A stretch of 64,000 nt of DNA, from assembly GCF_030269445.1 (NCBI RefSeq), contig NZ_BSTJ01000013.1:37454-101453 (forward strand). The letters run 5' to 3'. The translations under genes and the position numbers were made by a program. Below are positions 35,569 to 43,694 of the stretch, one piece after another (the stretch's first letter is position 1; each line of letters opens with the position of its first letter). Origin of the DNA: Actinoallomurus iriomotensis (GTDB lineage Bacteria > Actinomycetota > Actinomycetes > Streptosporangiales > Streptosporangiaceae). The notes below the pieces were generated by a model. That model had not been told where the DNA came from, made no database searches, and worked only from the letters and a program-made list of their open reading frames with translations.

Positions 35569-36386
35569 CCGGACGACGACGCGGGATTCGGGTCACCGCG
35601 ATCGGCATCGTGCTCACCGCCCTGATGCTGTTCCCGGTCTACTGGATGATCAACGTCTCGCTCACCCCGCAGCAGGACATGCGTAAGAATCCACCGGACC
35701 TTCTCCCGCTGCACCCGACCTTCGAGGGCTACCAGGCGGTGCTGCACGACCAGTTGCCGTACCTGCTGACCAGCCTGCTCATCGGTCTCGGCACCGTGGC
35801 GCTCACGCTGGTCCTGGCCGCTCCGGCCGGGTACGCGCTGGCCAAGCTGCGCCCGCGCGGGGGCGGCGCGCTCGGCCTCGCCCTGCTGATCGCCCAGATG
35901 ATCCCGGGGATCGTCATGGCCATGGGGTTCTATGGGATCTTCCTGAACCTCGGGCTGATGAACACCTGGTGGGGACTGATCGTCGCCGACTCCACGATCG
36001 CCGTGCCGTTCGGCGTCCTGATCTTCCGCGCGTTCATGTCCGGCATCCCCGACGAACTCCTCGCCGCCGCGCGCATCGACGGCGCCGGGGCGTTCCGTGC
36101 GTTCTGGTCCATCGTCCTCCCGGTCAGCCGGAACGCGCTGGTCACCGTCTCCCTGTTCAGTTTCCTCTGGGCGTGGTCGGACTTCGTGTTCGCCAACACC
36201 CTCGACGCGGGCGGCGACCTGCGTCCCATCACGCTCGGCATCTACCGCTACATCGGAAACAACAACCAGGAATGGAACGCGATCATGGCCACCGCCGTGG
36301 TCGCGTCCGTGCCCGCCGCGCTCCTCCTCGTCCTCGCCCAGCGCTACGTTGCCGCCGGCGTCACCGCCGGAGCCGTCAAGGACTGA
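35565..36386 (+). CDS. Carbohydrate ABC transporter permease (MalG-like)
   Basis: 273 residues. Six predicted helices; EAA motif LLAAARIDGAGAFRAFWSIVLPVS near residue 165 followed by WSDFVFAN. GGAGG lies upstream of ATG 35565. The N-terminus MTGRRRGI superficially recalls the mini-cistron but the frame is the permease itself. Followed by a secreted glycosidase gene. Confidence 0.86.
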   Translation: MTGRRRGIRVTAIGIVLTALMLFPVYWMINVSLTPQQDMRKNPPDLLPLHPTFEGYQAVLHDQLPYLLTSLLIGLGTVALTLVLAAPAGYALAKLRPRGGGALGLALLIAQMIPGIVMAMGFYGIFLNLGLMNTWWGLIVADSTIAVPFGVLIFRAFMSGIPDELLAAARIDGAGAFRAFWSIVLPVSRNALVTVSLFSFLWAWSDFVFANTLDAGGDLRPITLGIYRYIGNNNQEWNAIMATAVVASVPAALLLVLAQRYVAAGVTAGAVKD

Positions 36387-36425
36387 TCCTCCGCCACCGT
36401 CGTCCCCCTATCCCGGAGAGTCCCC

Positions 36426-38117
36426 ATGAAGAAGAGGACCCGTCTCGCCCTGCTCACCGCCGCGCTCACCCTGACCCCGGCCCTGGCCACCGCGCCGCCC
36501 GCACACGCGGCCACCACGCTCGTGGTCAACGCCGGCTCCGCCCTGCGGCCCGTCACCCACGTCGCCACCGGCTCGCTGTACGGTCTGGCCAACGCCGCGA
36601 CCCCCGCCGACAACCTGGTCCAGCAGATCAAGCCCAACACGTTCGTGCAGATGGCGGCGGGCGGTCACCAGCAGGGGTCCGGCGACATCCTCGTCGTGGC
36701 GCCGAAGGCGGCCCGCGCCGGCGCGAAGGTCGTGGACCGCCTGTCGGACTACTACGCGGGCTGGCCTTACCAGTTCAGCTGGTCCAACTGGCTCAGCGTC
36801 GTCGACCAGCAGATCGCCCAGGTCCAGGCGTCCGGGATCACGAACCTCGCGTCGTGGGAGCTGTGGAACGAGGCGGACAACACCTGGAAGTCCTCCAACG
36901 GCACCTTCGAGGACTTCTGGACCAGGACGTACCGGGAGGTACGGGCCAAGGACTCTCGCACGCCGATCCAGGGGCCGAGCTTCTCCGACAACATCGGTGA
37001 CATGCAGAACTTCCTGCAGAACGCGGTCAACACCAACACGGTTCCGGACATCATCTCCTGGCATGAGCTGGAGAGCTCCTCCAAGATCGCTGGGGACGTC
37101 TCCAAGGTCACCACCATCGAGCGGAATCTGGGCATCACCCCGCGCCCGATCGCGATCGAGGAGTACGCCGCGCCATCCCAGGTCGGCATCCCCGGCGCGC
37201 TGATCGGCTACATCGCCAACTTCGAACGCCTTGGCGTACACGACGCCGAACTGGCCTTCTGGAACCAGTCCGGCGCGCTCGGCGACCTGCTGACCGGCCA
37301 GGGCGGCTCGCCGAACGGCGCGTACTGGCTCTACAAGTGGTACGCCGACATGAGCGGCACCATGCTCACCACCACTCCGCCCGCCTCGACCGGCCTGGAC
37401 GGAGCCGCCGCCATCAGCAGCGCGGGCGACCAGGTCAGTGTCATCTTCGGCGGCGGCTCGGGCTCCACGGCGGTCACCGTGAACGGCCTGGGCTCGGCGT
37501 TCGGCGGCACGGTCCACGCGAAGCTGGAATACACCCCGTCGAACGGTCGCACCACGGCGGTCTCCGGGCCGACCACCATCTCGGAAGGCGATTACGCCGT
37601 CTCCGGCGGATCGGTCACCGTACCGGTGACGATGAATTCCACCTATGGCTACCACCTGGTCCTGACTCCCGGCAGTGGTTCCTCGTCGCCGTCCGGCCCG
37701 TACCGGATCACGAACGTCAACAGCGGTCTGGCGCTCGACACCCAGAACTCCGGAACCGCCCAGGGCACCCTGGTGGACCAGGCCACGGTCAACGCCTCCA
37801 GCAGGACCCAGACGTGGGTCCTGACACCGGCAGGCTCCGGCCTCTACAAGATCGCCAACCAGGCCAGTGGGCTGGTCCTGGGCATCACCAACATGAGCAC
37901 CTCAGACGGCGGTACCGCCCTGATCTGGGGCGACAGCGGCACCGCCGACCACCTGTGGCAGCTGGTCGCGGACGGTAGTGGCCACTACAAGATCGTCAAT
38001 CACAACAGCGGCCTGTTGCTGGGCGTCACCAACATGAGCACCGCCTCGGGTGCCCAGGTGCTCCAGTGGGAGGACAACGGCACCGCCGACCACCTGTGGA
38101 CTCTCACGGCGCGTTAG
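36426..38117 (+). CDS. Secreted clan GH-A glycosidase with C-terminal ricin-type lectin domain
   Basis: 563 residues. Sec signal peptide (MKKRTRLALLTAALTL..., cleavage after AHA near residue 28). The catalytic domain is a TIM barrel of clan GH-A: acid/base E149 in ELWNEAD and nucleophile in the E245/E246 pair of IEEYA. A beta-sandwich (about residues 320-415) is followed by a linker SGSSSPSG and a ricin-B/RICIN-like beta-trefoil with three QxW-type repeats (TQTWVL, DHLWQL, DHLWTL). Probably attacks a plant cell-wall glycan outside the cell; the precise GH family is not certain. Last gene of the LacI-controlled operon. Confidence 0.75.
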   Translation: MKKRTRLALLTAALTLTPALATAPPAHAATTLVVNAGSALRPVTHVATGSLYGLANAATPADNLVQQIKPNTFVQMAAGGHQQGSGDILVVAPKAARAGAKVVDRLSDYYAGWPYQFSWSNWLSVVDQQIAQVQASGITNLASWELWNEADNTWKSSNGTFEDFWTRTYREVRAKDSRTPIQGPSFSDNIGDMQNFLQNAVNTNTVPDIISWHELESSSKIAGDVSKVTTIERNLGITPRPIAIEEYAAPSQVGIPGALIGYIANFERLGVHDAELAFWNQSGALGDLLTGQGGSPNGAYWLYKWYADMSGTMLTTTPPASTGLDGAAAISSAGDQVSVIFGGGSGSTAVTVNGLGSAFGGTVHAKLEYTPSNGRTTAVSGPTTISEGDYAVSGGSVTVPVTMNSTYGYHLVLTPGSGSSSPSGPYRITNVNSGLALDTQNSGTAQGTLVDQATVNASSRTQTWVLTPAGSGLYKIANQASGLVLGITNMSTSDGGTALIWGDSGTADHLWQLVADGSGHYKIVNHNSGLLLGVTNMSTASGAQVLQWEDNGTADHLWTLTAR

Positions 38118-38133
38118 CGCCAGGCCTCCCGGC

Positions 38134-38168
38134 GGCTCTGGCCGGTAGGGGCTCAGGCAGCCAGAGCC
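38134..38168 (+). terminator. Probable terminator after the glycosidase gene
   Basis: GGCTCTGGC (38134-38142) pairs with GCCAGAGCC (38160-38168), loop of 17 nt, 17 bp after the stop codon. Confidence 0.55.
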
Positions 38169-38523
38169 CGAGGGCCGGCGGCTTGTCGCGGTGGCTTGCG
38201 CGTTCACTGCTCGTGTGACGCCCTGCCATTCGGCTCTATGCCAATATGCCGTCTCATGCGACTCGGAGGCGGAAGCGGAACTGCGGCCGGTGATCGCGGC
38301 CCTGCCTCCGGAGAACCGCGTCGCCCTGCTGGCTCGTACGGGACTCGCCGGCCGCCAACGGCTCAATGAAGCCGAATGACGGTCCGGCTGCCGGGGCCAC
38401 AGCGTCACAGGTGTGCCGTACGCTACCTCCTGACCGCCCGGCCGCTGGCCCGCTGATCCAAGCGTCATGCCAGTTCAGCGGGCCTTGGTGCCTCGCACCG
38501 CTACCGGAGGAGTCGATGCTGGG
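38169..38523. other. Intergenic region with a short coding-like fragment
   Basis: No complete gene is supported. Bases 38266-38379 (+) read EAEAELRPVIAALPPE through to RLNEAE and a stop with good GC3 bias, but the sequence upstream in that frame loses bias and has no convincing start; it looks like the tail of a decayed gene or a very small protein. The promoter of the cyclase gene must also lie here. Confidence 0.4.
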
Positions 38524-39477
38524 ATGATCGCAGGGCGACCGCTGCCCACACAGGACGACGTGCTCGGGTACTTCGACACGCTGTCGAACTGGGGACGGTG
38601 GGGCGACGACGACGAGCTCGGCACTCTGAACCACATCACCGACGACGTCCGGCTGGCGGCGGCGCGGGCCGTGCGCCACGGCCGGAGCGTGTCGTGCGCA
38701 TGGGAGGTCGCCGTACCGGAGGACATGGAGCGGTCGACGACGACGTGCCCGCGCGCCGCCGACATGCCGGGTGCCGAGCACATGCCGGAGCCCTTCCACA
38801 ACGACCGGCGCTGGGGCTTTTCGAACGAGCGGCTCGGCATCCTGTTCCACGGCAACACCATCACCCACCTCGACTCGCCGTGCCACATCTTCTGGAACGG
38901 CACGATGTACAACGGGCGGTCGCACTCGTTGGTCGACGCCGCGACGGGATCGGCGTGGGCGGCCGTCACGGCGGCGGCGAACGGGATCGTCACGCGTGGT
39001 GTCCTGCTGGACATCGCGGGGGTCCGCGATGTGCCGTGGCTGGAACCGGGGCAGGGAGTGTTCCCCGACGATCTCGAGGAGGCCGAGCGTCGCCAGGGCG
39101 TACGGGTGCGACCCGGCGATGCGGTACTCCTGCGGACCGGCTACGGCCGCGTTCGGCACGAGGCCGGTGAGACCGGCGGTTTCACGCAGGCCGGCTGGCA
39201 CGCTTCCTGCCTGCCGTGGCTGCACGAACGGGGGGTCGCGCTGATCGGCGCCGACACCCCCCAGGACGTTCAGCCGTCGGGGTACGAAGACGTGTTGATG
39301 CCGGTTCACGCCGTGAGCCTCGTCGCGATGGGTCTGTGGCTGCTCGACAACTGCGACCTGGAGGCGTGCGCGACGACGGCTGCCGAGCTCGGCCAGTGGG
39401 ACTTCCAGCTCGCGGTCGCGCCGGTCCGCTTCGCCGGTACGTCCGGCAGCCCGGTCAACCCGATCGCCACCTTCTGA
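38524..39477 (+). CDS. Cyclase/kynurenine-formamidase-like metal-dependent hydrolase
   Basis: 317 residues (PF04199 type). The metal-binding motif HGNTITHLDSPCH near residue 110 corresponds to the family HxGTHxDxPxH, with GNT replacing GTH spacing typical of the larger subgroup. RGVLLDIAG and the AVLLRTGYG strands follow. Members hydrolyse amides or lactones such as N-formylkynurenine; the substrate here is unknown. ATG 38524 has GGAGGAG 11 bases upstream; a start at 38467 would add 19 residues. Converges with the methyltransferase gene. Confidence 0.78.
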   Translation: MIAGRPLPTQDDVLGYFDTLSNWGRWGDDDELGTLNHITDDVRLAAARAVRHGRSVSCAWEVAVPEDMERSTTTCPRAADMPGAEHMPEPFHNDRRWGFSNERLGILFHGNTITHLDSPCHIFWNGTMYNGRSHSLVDAATGSAWAAVTAAANGIVTRGVLLDIAGVRDVPWLEPGQGVFPDDLEEAERRQGVRVRPGDAVLLRTGYGRVRHEAGETGGFTQAGWHASCLPWLHERGVALIGADTPQDVQPSGYEDVLMPVHAVSLVAMGLWLLDNCDLEACATTAAELGQWDFQLAVAPVRFAGTSGSPVNPIATF

Positions 39478-39495
39478 CCGCGGGACTCCGAGCCC

Positions 39496-39524
39496 GGACG
39501 GCGCCGCACGCCGCGGCGCCGTCC
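39496..39524. terminator. Bidirectional terminator
   Basis: GGACGGCGCCGC (39496-39507) pairs with GCGGCGCCGTCC (39513-39524), a 12-bp stem with 5-nt loop between convergent genes. Confidence 0.8.
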
Positions 39525-39572
39525 GCCGCCGTTGAGGATCAGGCGGAGCGAGTGCTCAGCCCACCGCCCCGG

Positions 39573-40886
39573 TCACGAGCCGCCGGCCGGGACGGCGGTC
39601 AGGACGGCCATGTCCAGGGTGAGGGGCCGGATGTCGACCAGGTCGAAACCGGCCGCGCGCAGCAGCCGGCGGTACTCCTCGTCGGTGCGTTCGCGACCGC
39701 CGAGGTTGTTGACGGCCATGTGCACGTCCCAGGCGATGGCCAGGGACGGTGTGCCGTCCGTCGGGATGGGGCGTTCGACGATGACCAGCCGGGCGGCCTC
39801 CGGCATGGCCCGGCGGCAGTTCGCGAGGATCTTCAGGCAGTGTTCGTCGTCCCAGTCGTGGAGTATGCGGGAGAGCAGATAGACGTCGCCGCCTTCGGGT
39901 ACCCGTTCGGTGAAGTCGCCGCCGATGACGTCGCACCGGTCGAGCAGGCCGTCCTTCTCCGGTTCCTCGCGGGCCGCGTCGGCCACCGCGGGCTGGTCGA
40001 AGAGCACTCCGCGAATGGCGGGTGCGGCCTTGAGGATGTGGCGGAGCAGATCACCGTGGCCACCGGCGACGTCGACGACCATGCCCGCGTCGGTGAAGTC
40101 GACCGCCCGGGGAACGCCGCTGAACCATGACGACCCGGCCGCCATGGCGCCGTGGAAGACGCGGGCCTGCTCGGGATGCTCGTTCAGGTAGTCGAACGGT
40201 GGCAGGCCCAGGGCGTGCTCGAAGGCGTTCTCGCCCGTACGGACGGAATGCGCGAGGGAGCCGAAGCTGCGGTAGAAGATCCCGCCGTACAGTCGCGCGA
40301 CGTCGCGGAGTGCTCCGGTCCGTAACGTCATGCCGAGCCCGGTCAGGGCCCACTGCTCGCCGTCCCGGCGTACGACGTCGAGGGACGCGAGGTAGCGCAG
40401 GACCCGGTGCAACAGGTCGGGGTCGGCGTTCGTCAGCATGGCGAGTTCGGCGCTGGTGGCCGGCTGGGAGTACAGGTGGTCGCCGATGCCGAGCTCGGCG
40501 GCCGTGCACAGGGCCTGGGTGGTCCACGCGCCGGTCAGCATCTCGAACATCCGCCGCGTCGCCTCCTCGCCGGCGGGCGGCTCCGGAAGGAGCCGGGCCG
40601 GGCCGGACGCTTCGGTCGACCGCAGGTGGGTGGCCAGCAGCTCGTCATGACCGTCGACGAGCAGCTCCAGCCTGCGCGGCCATCCCTTCACCGTGCCCCC
40701 GGTACGGAAGTACAGCACGGTGCGGCCCGCAGGGCCTTCGTGTGGGTTGAAGCCGCCGCCGTCGGGCGTCATTCCCGCCGGGCCGGTGAGCAGCTCCCAC
40801 AGCCGTTCTGTGTTGTGCGGTTCGGATGTGACGACGGCGAGCGCGAAATGCGTCTGGTGGTCGGCTCGGCGTTCGTCATTCAGCAA
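39573..40886 (-). CDS. SAM-dependent O-methyltransferase with an extra N-terminal domain
   Basis: 437 residues. Residues about 110 onward are an acetylserotonin/small-molecule O-methyltransferase: dimerisation domain (TQALCTAAELGIGDHL), SAM motif VVDVAGGHGDLL near residue 270, and the catalytic-base motif LSRILHDWDDE near 345. Plant and actinobacterial relatives methylate phenols and polyketides. The first ~105 residues (LAVVTSEPHNTERLWELL ... LELLVDGHDELLATHL) are an additional domain I do not recognise. TTG start with GGAAGG about ten bases upstream. Monocistronic. Confidence 0.8.
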   Translation of the reverse strand: MLNDERRADHQTHFALAVVTSEPHNTERLWELLTGPAGMTPDGGGFNPHEGPAGRTVLYFRTGGTVKGWPRRLELLVDGHDELLATHLRSTEASGPARLLPEPPAGEEATRRMFEMLTGAWTTQALCTAAELGIGDHLYSQPATSAELAMLTNADPDLLHRVLRYLASLDVVRRDGEQWALTGLGMTLRTGALRDVARLYGGIFYRSFGSLAHSVRTGENAFEHALGLPPFDYLNEHPEQARVFHGAMAAGSSWFSGVPRAVDFTDAGMVVDVAGGHGDLLRHILKAAPAIRGVLFDQPAVADAAREEPEKDGLLDRCDVIGGDFTERVPEGGDVYLLSRILHDWDDEHCLKILANCRRAMPEAARLVIVERPIPTDGTPSLAIAWDVHMAVNNLGGRERTDEEYRRLLRAAGFDLVDIRPLTLDMAVLTAVPAGGS

Positions 40887-41310
40887 CCGTTCGAATCCTT
40901 CCCCGGACCCGGCCGGGAAAGACCATGACCGAGCCGTGCGCGAAGCGGCAATGTCGCGCGATGTTGCGACAACGTGCGCGGACGTGCCACGGGGCGTGAT
41001 TTCGGAGAGAAGTTCGAAGGGCTGACACGGTACTGGTCATCACCGGCTCGGCGCGGAACGCGACCACCGCGCCCCGGAGCCGGTGAGAACGATCCACGCG
41101 GGCCAAACGGTAGGCGGGCGAGCTCAAAGAACAGCATGGTGACTGCCACGTCCGGCGCGGTCCTTGCCGGAGGTGTCGCCGCCGTCCCTGTCGGCGCCGC
41201 AGCGGATTCGGCGCATCGAGGTGGTCGTGCTCAGCAACGTGCAGGACATCGACACCAACGGCGTCGCCCGCCACCTACCGGATCCCCTGAGGGTCCGGAC
41301 GCCGTCGCGA
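40887..41310. other. Intergenic region upstream of the methyltransferase gene
   Basis: 424 bp without a supported gene. Bases about 41190-41290 (+) read RIRRIEVVVLSNVQDIDTNG with strong GC3 bias but no credible start, ribosome site or homologue I recognise; possibly a gene remnant. It also holds the methyltransferase promoter and the 3' flank of the dehydratase-like operon. Confidence 0.4.
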
Positions 41311-42558
41311 TCAGGCGACGCGGGTGATGAGCCAGTCGTCGATCGCGGCGCGGACGGCGGTCAGGTCGTAGGCGCGTTGGTCGACGTTGTCAACGCGCAG
41401 TTCGAACACCGGTATACCCGCGCGTTCGAGCGTTTCGGTGATGAACCAGCCGCTCCGCGCGTCCTCGCCGACCAGATGCACGACTCCGTCGACCTGGTGC
41501 AGCCTCGCCTCCTTGAGGTACCACTCGTTCGACCACGGTGGGCGGTACAGCTGGTCCGAGAAGGCGGCGAACCTGGCCGCGAGGGCGCGCATCGGGTCGT
41601 CGCCGTAACGGATGTAGCCGTCGGCCGCGATCGCCAGGTACATCGACCAGACGAAGACGGCGCCGTGACGTTCCTCGAAGTGCCGGTAGAAGTCCATGTC
41701 GTACCAGAGGCCGCGGCCGATCCACATCAGCCGCAACCGCTCGCCGGGGCAGGCGGCGTCGCCGGCGGCGACGCGTGCGGCGACCTCGTCGTGGAAGCGC
41801 CGGGCGGCGTCTCGGGCCCAGACGGTGCCACGGTGCCACTGCGGGACCATGACGCTGGAGATGCTGTCGTCCACGCGAAGCGGGACCGGACGCGTACGGG
41901 CGATGAGGTCGCGGGTGCGGCGGTTCCATTCCTCCTGTTCGTTGATCAGAGTCATCACCTCGCGGAAGCGGGACTCGCGGAAGACACGGCCGGTCGTGGT
42001 CTCCAAGAAGCGCACCAGCCCTTCCAACTCGGCGACCATGAGGTCCAGACGGGGGGTGCCGATGGCGGCCTCCCACTGTTCGGGCATCAGGTCCCACCAG
42101 TTGACCGGGACGGTGTCGGCGGCGGCGTTCTCCAGCGGGTAGTAGGCGATCCCGTCCTGCTCGTCCCAGATGTCGAACACCTTGCGTGAGGCGTCGCCGG
42201 TGGTGTCGCCCAGGACGATCGTGGGCCGGGGCAGCCCGTCCCACGGAGGGTCGGGGATCTCCGCGAGGACGGACGCGAGCGATGTGGCACTGTACTGCTC
42301 GGAGTAGTCGGGATAGCCGTTCTCGCGGAGCGTCCGCAGGTATTCGCCCGTACGCCGCTTGGCGGCCACGACGGACGCCCACCATTGGTTCACCACGTAC
42401 GGGATGCCCATCGCCCGGAAGATCTCCTGCGGGGTGTCGGCGTTGACGAGGGCGAGTGGTTCGCCACCGGCCACGGCCTCGCGCAGCCCGGCGAACCATT
42501 CCCGCTGGTAGCGGGTGGCCTCGGTCGAGGAGGCGAGGAGCTTGTTCCGCCGGGCCAT
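41311..42558 (-). CDS. 2-hydroxyacyl-CoA dehydratase/HgdB-like protein lacking cluster cysteines (subunit A)
   Basis: 415 residues. Fold signatures of the 2-hydroxyacyl-CoA dehydratase/benzoyl-CoA reductase subunit family: PLALVNADTPQEIFRAMGIPYVVNQWW near residue 35, RLMWIGRGLWYD near 260, and VDGVVHLVGEDARSGWFITETLERAGIPVFELRVD near 360. In redox-active members three cysteines bind an Fe4S4 cluster; here the equivalent stretches have Ser/Tyr/Glu and the only cysteine is in AACPGERL. Function is therefore unclear. Paired with a second such protein (TGATG overlap) and a class III CoA-transferase. Confidence 0.72.
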   Translation of the reverse strand: MARRNKLLASSTEATRYQREWFAGLREAVAGGEPLALVNADTPQEIFRAMGIPYVVNQWWASVVAAKRRTGEYLRTLRENGYPDYSEQYSATSLASVLAEIPDPPWDGLPRPTIVLGDTTGDASRKVFDIWDEQDGIAYYPLENAAADTVPVNWWDLMPEQWEAAIGTPRLDLMVAELEGLVRFLETTTGRVFRESRFREVMTLINEQEEWNRRTRDLIARTRPVPLRVDDSISSVMVPQWHRGTVWARDAARRFHDEVAARVAAGDAACPGERLRLMWIGRGLWYDMDFYRHFEERHGAVFVWSMYLAIAADGYIRYGDDPMRALAARFAAFSDQLYRPPWSNEWYLKEARLHQVDGVVHLVGEDARSGWFITETLERAGIPVFELRVDNVDQRAYDLTAVRAAIDDWLITRVA

Positions 42559-43694
42559 CAGCCGGCCTCTCCCTTCGGACGGGCGGTGCGCAGGGCGTCC
42601 GCGATGATCGGTAGCGCGTCTTCGCCGAGTTCTCCGTAACGGCGGTGTTCGAGGATCACCGCCGGCACACCGGCGGCTCGGCGCTGGGCCGGGAAGTCCC
42701 ATGCCGGTGCCTCGTCCCCGTCGCGGACGTAGCACACGAGCAGGTCGGGGCGGGAGCGTTCCACGGTGGCGGCGGCCTGGGCGGCGCGGACGCGGACCGA
42801 CGACCGCGCCGCGGTCGGGTCCCGGTACTGGTAGCGCTCGGCCAGGGCGTCCAGGGTGGGCTCGCCGACGAGCGGTCCGGCGAGTGCGTCTCCCCAGTCG
42901 TGGTCGTCGGCGACGATCAGGTAACCGGCGTCTTCGATCGCGCGGTAGACCTCGGGACCGTCATGGGCACTGCCGGTGAGGTAGAGGCGGGGACGGTCGT
43001 GGCGGGGCAGGCCGGCGTCGGCGAGCATGAGCCGGTCGAGGAGTCCCGCGTGTTCCTCGGCGGTCAGCACCGCGCCGGCGCCGATCGCCATCAGAGCGTC
43101 CTCGCCGCGCAGCGCGGGACGGTCGGCGGTGCGCAGCCGCCGCAGGGCGAGCATCCTCCGTCGCGCCTCGTCGTGCTGCTGGACGGCCTTCGCGAGCTCG
43201 TTCCCGCCGATGCGCCGGCCGGACCAGCGTTCGAGCAGCTCCTTCGTCTCGGCGAGCCGGACGCGGTTGTAGCGGGCCGTGGTGCGGTGCGGCAGATGAA
43301 GGATGTCGACGAGGTGGGTGCGCGGCAGGGAGGGTTCGACGCCGAGCCTGCGCAGTTCACGGACGGTGTAGAAGAGGCGCAGCGACGCGGCGGAGTCGTT
43401 GGAGATCAGCAGCAGGTCCACCTCCGGCTCTCCGGAGAGGAGACCGGCCAGGATCGAACGGGCCGCGGGATCGAGGCCGGTGCCGAGATAGCGGTCGGCG
43501 ACGGCGCGGTCGCGGGCGGGATCCCCGGACAGCCGCACCGGTAGCGCCCCGGCCGCGGTGACGAGTTCGACGGGGACGTCGGCGCCCACGCATCCCACGA
43601 CCGGGGCGCCCGTCGCGCGCCGGCGCCGGATGGCGGCGGGCCGGTCGTCGTAGGCGTCGCGCAGTTCCTTGAGCGCCGGGGGCGTGGTGCTCAC
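42558..43694 (-). CDS. 2-hydroxyacyl-CoA dehydratase/HgdB-like protein lacking cluster cysteines (subunit B)
   Basis: 378 residues, GTG start at 43694 overlapping the CoA-transferase stop (GTGA). Family features: PVVGCVGADVPVELVTAAGALPVRL near residue 30 and DLLLISNDSAASLRLFYTVREL near 95, where canonical subunits have a cluster cysteine but Asn/Asp/Ser stand here; C-terminal PDLLVCYVRDGDEAPAWDFP. Only two cysteines in all. With subunit A it probably forms a heterodimer that acts on a CoA thioester. No HgdC-type activator ATPase is encoded nearby. Confidence 0.72.
   Translation of the reverse strand: MSTTPPALKELRDAYDDRPAAIRRRRATGAPVVGCVGADVPVELVTAAGALPVRLSGDPARDRAVADRYLGTGLDPAARSILAGLLSGEPEVDLLLISNDSAASLRLFYTVRELRRLGVEPSLPRTHLVDILHLPHRTTARYNRVRLAETKELLERWSGRRIGGNELAKAVQQHDEARRRMLALRRLRTADRPALRGEDALMAIGAGAVLTAEEHAGLLDRLMLADAGLPRHDRPRLYLTGSAHDGPEVYRAIEDAGYLIVADDHDWGDALAGPLVGEPTLDALAERYQYRDPTAARSSVRVRAAQAAATVERSRPDLLVCYVRDGDEAPAWDFPAQRRAAGVPAVILEHRRYGELGEDALPIIADALRTARPKGEAG

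Noticed and set aside
35565-35592. MTGRRRGI start of the MalG-like permease as another SER copy
   Set aside because: Similarity is limited to a few residues and the frame is the permease N-terminus itself.
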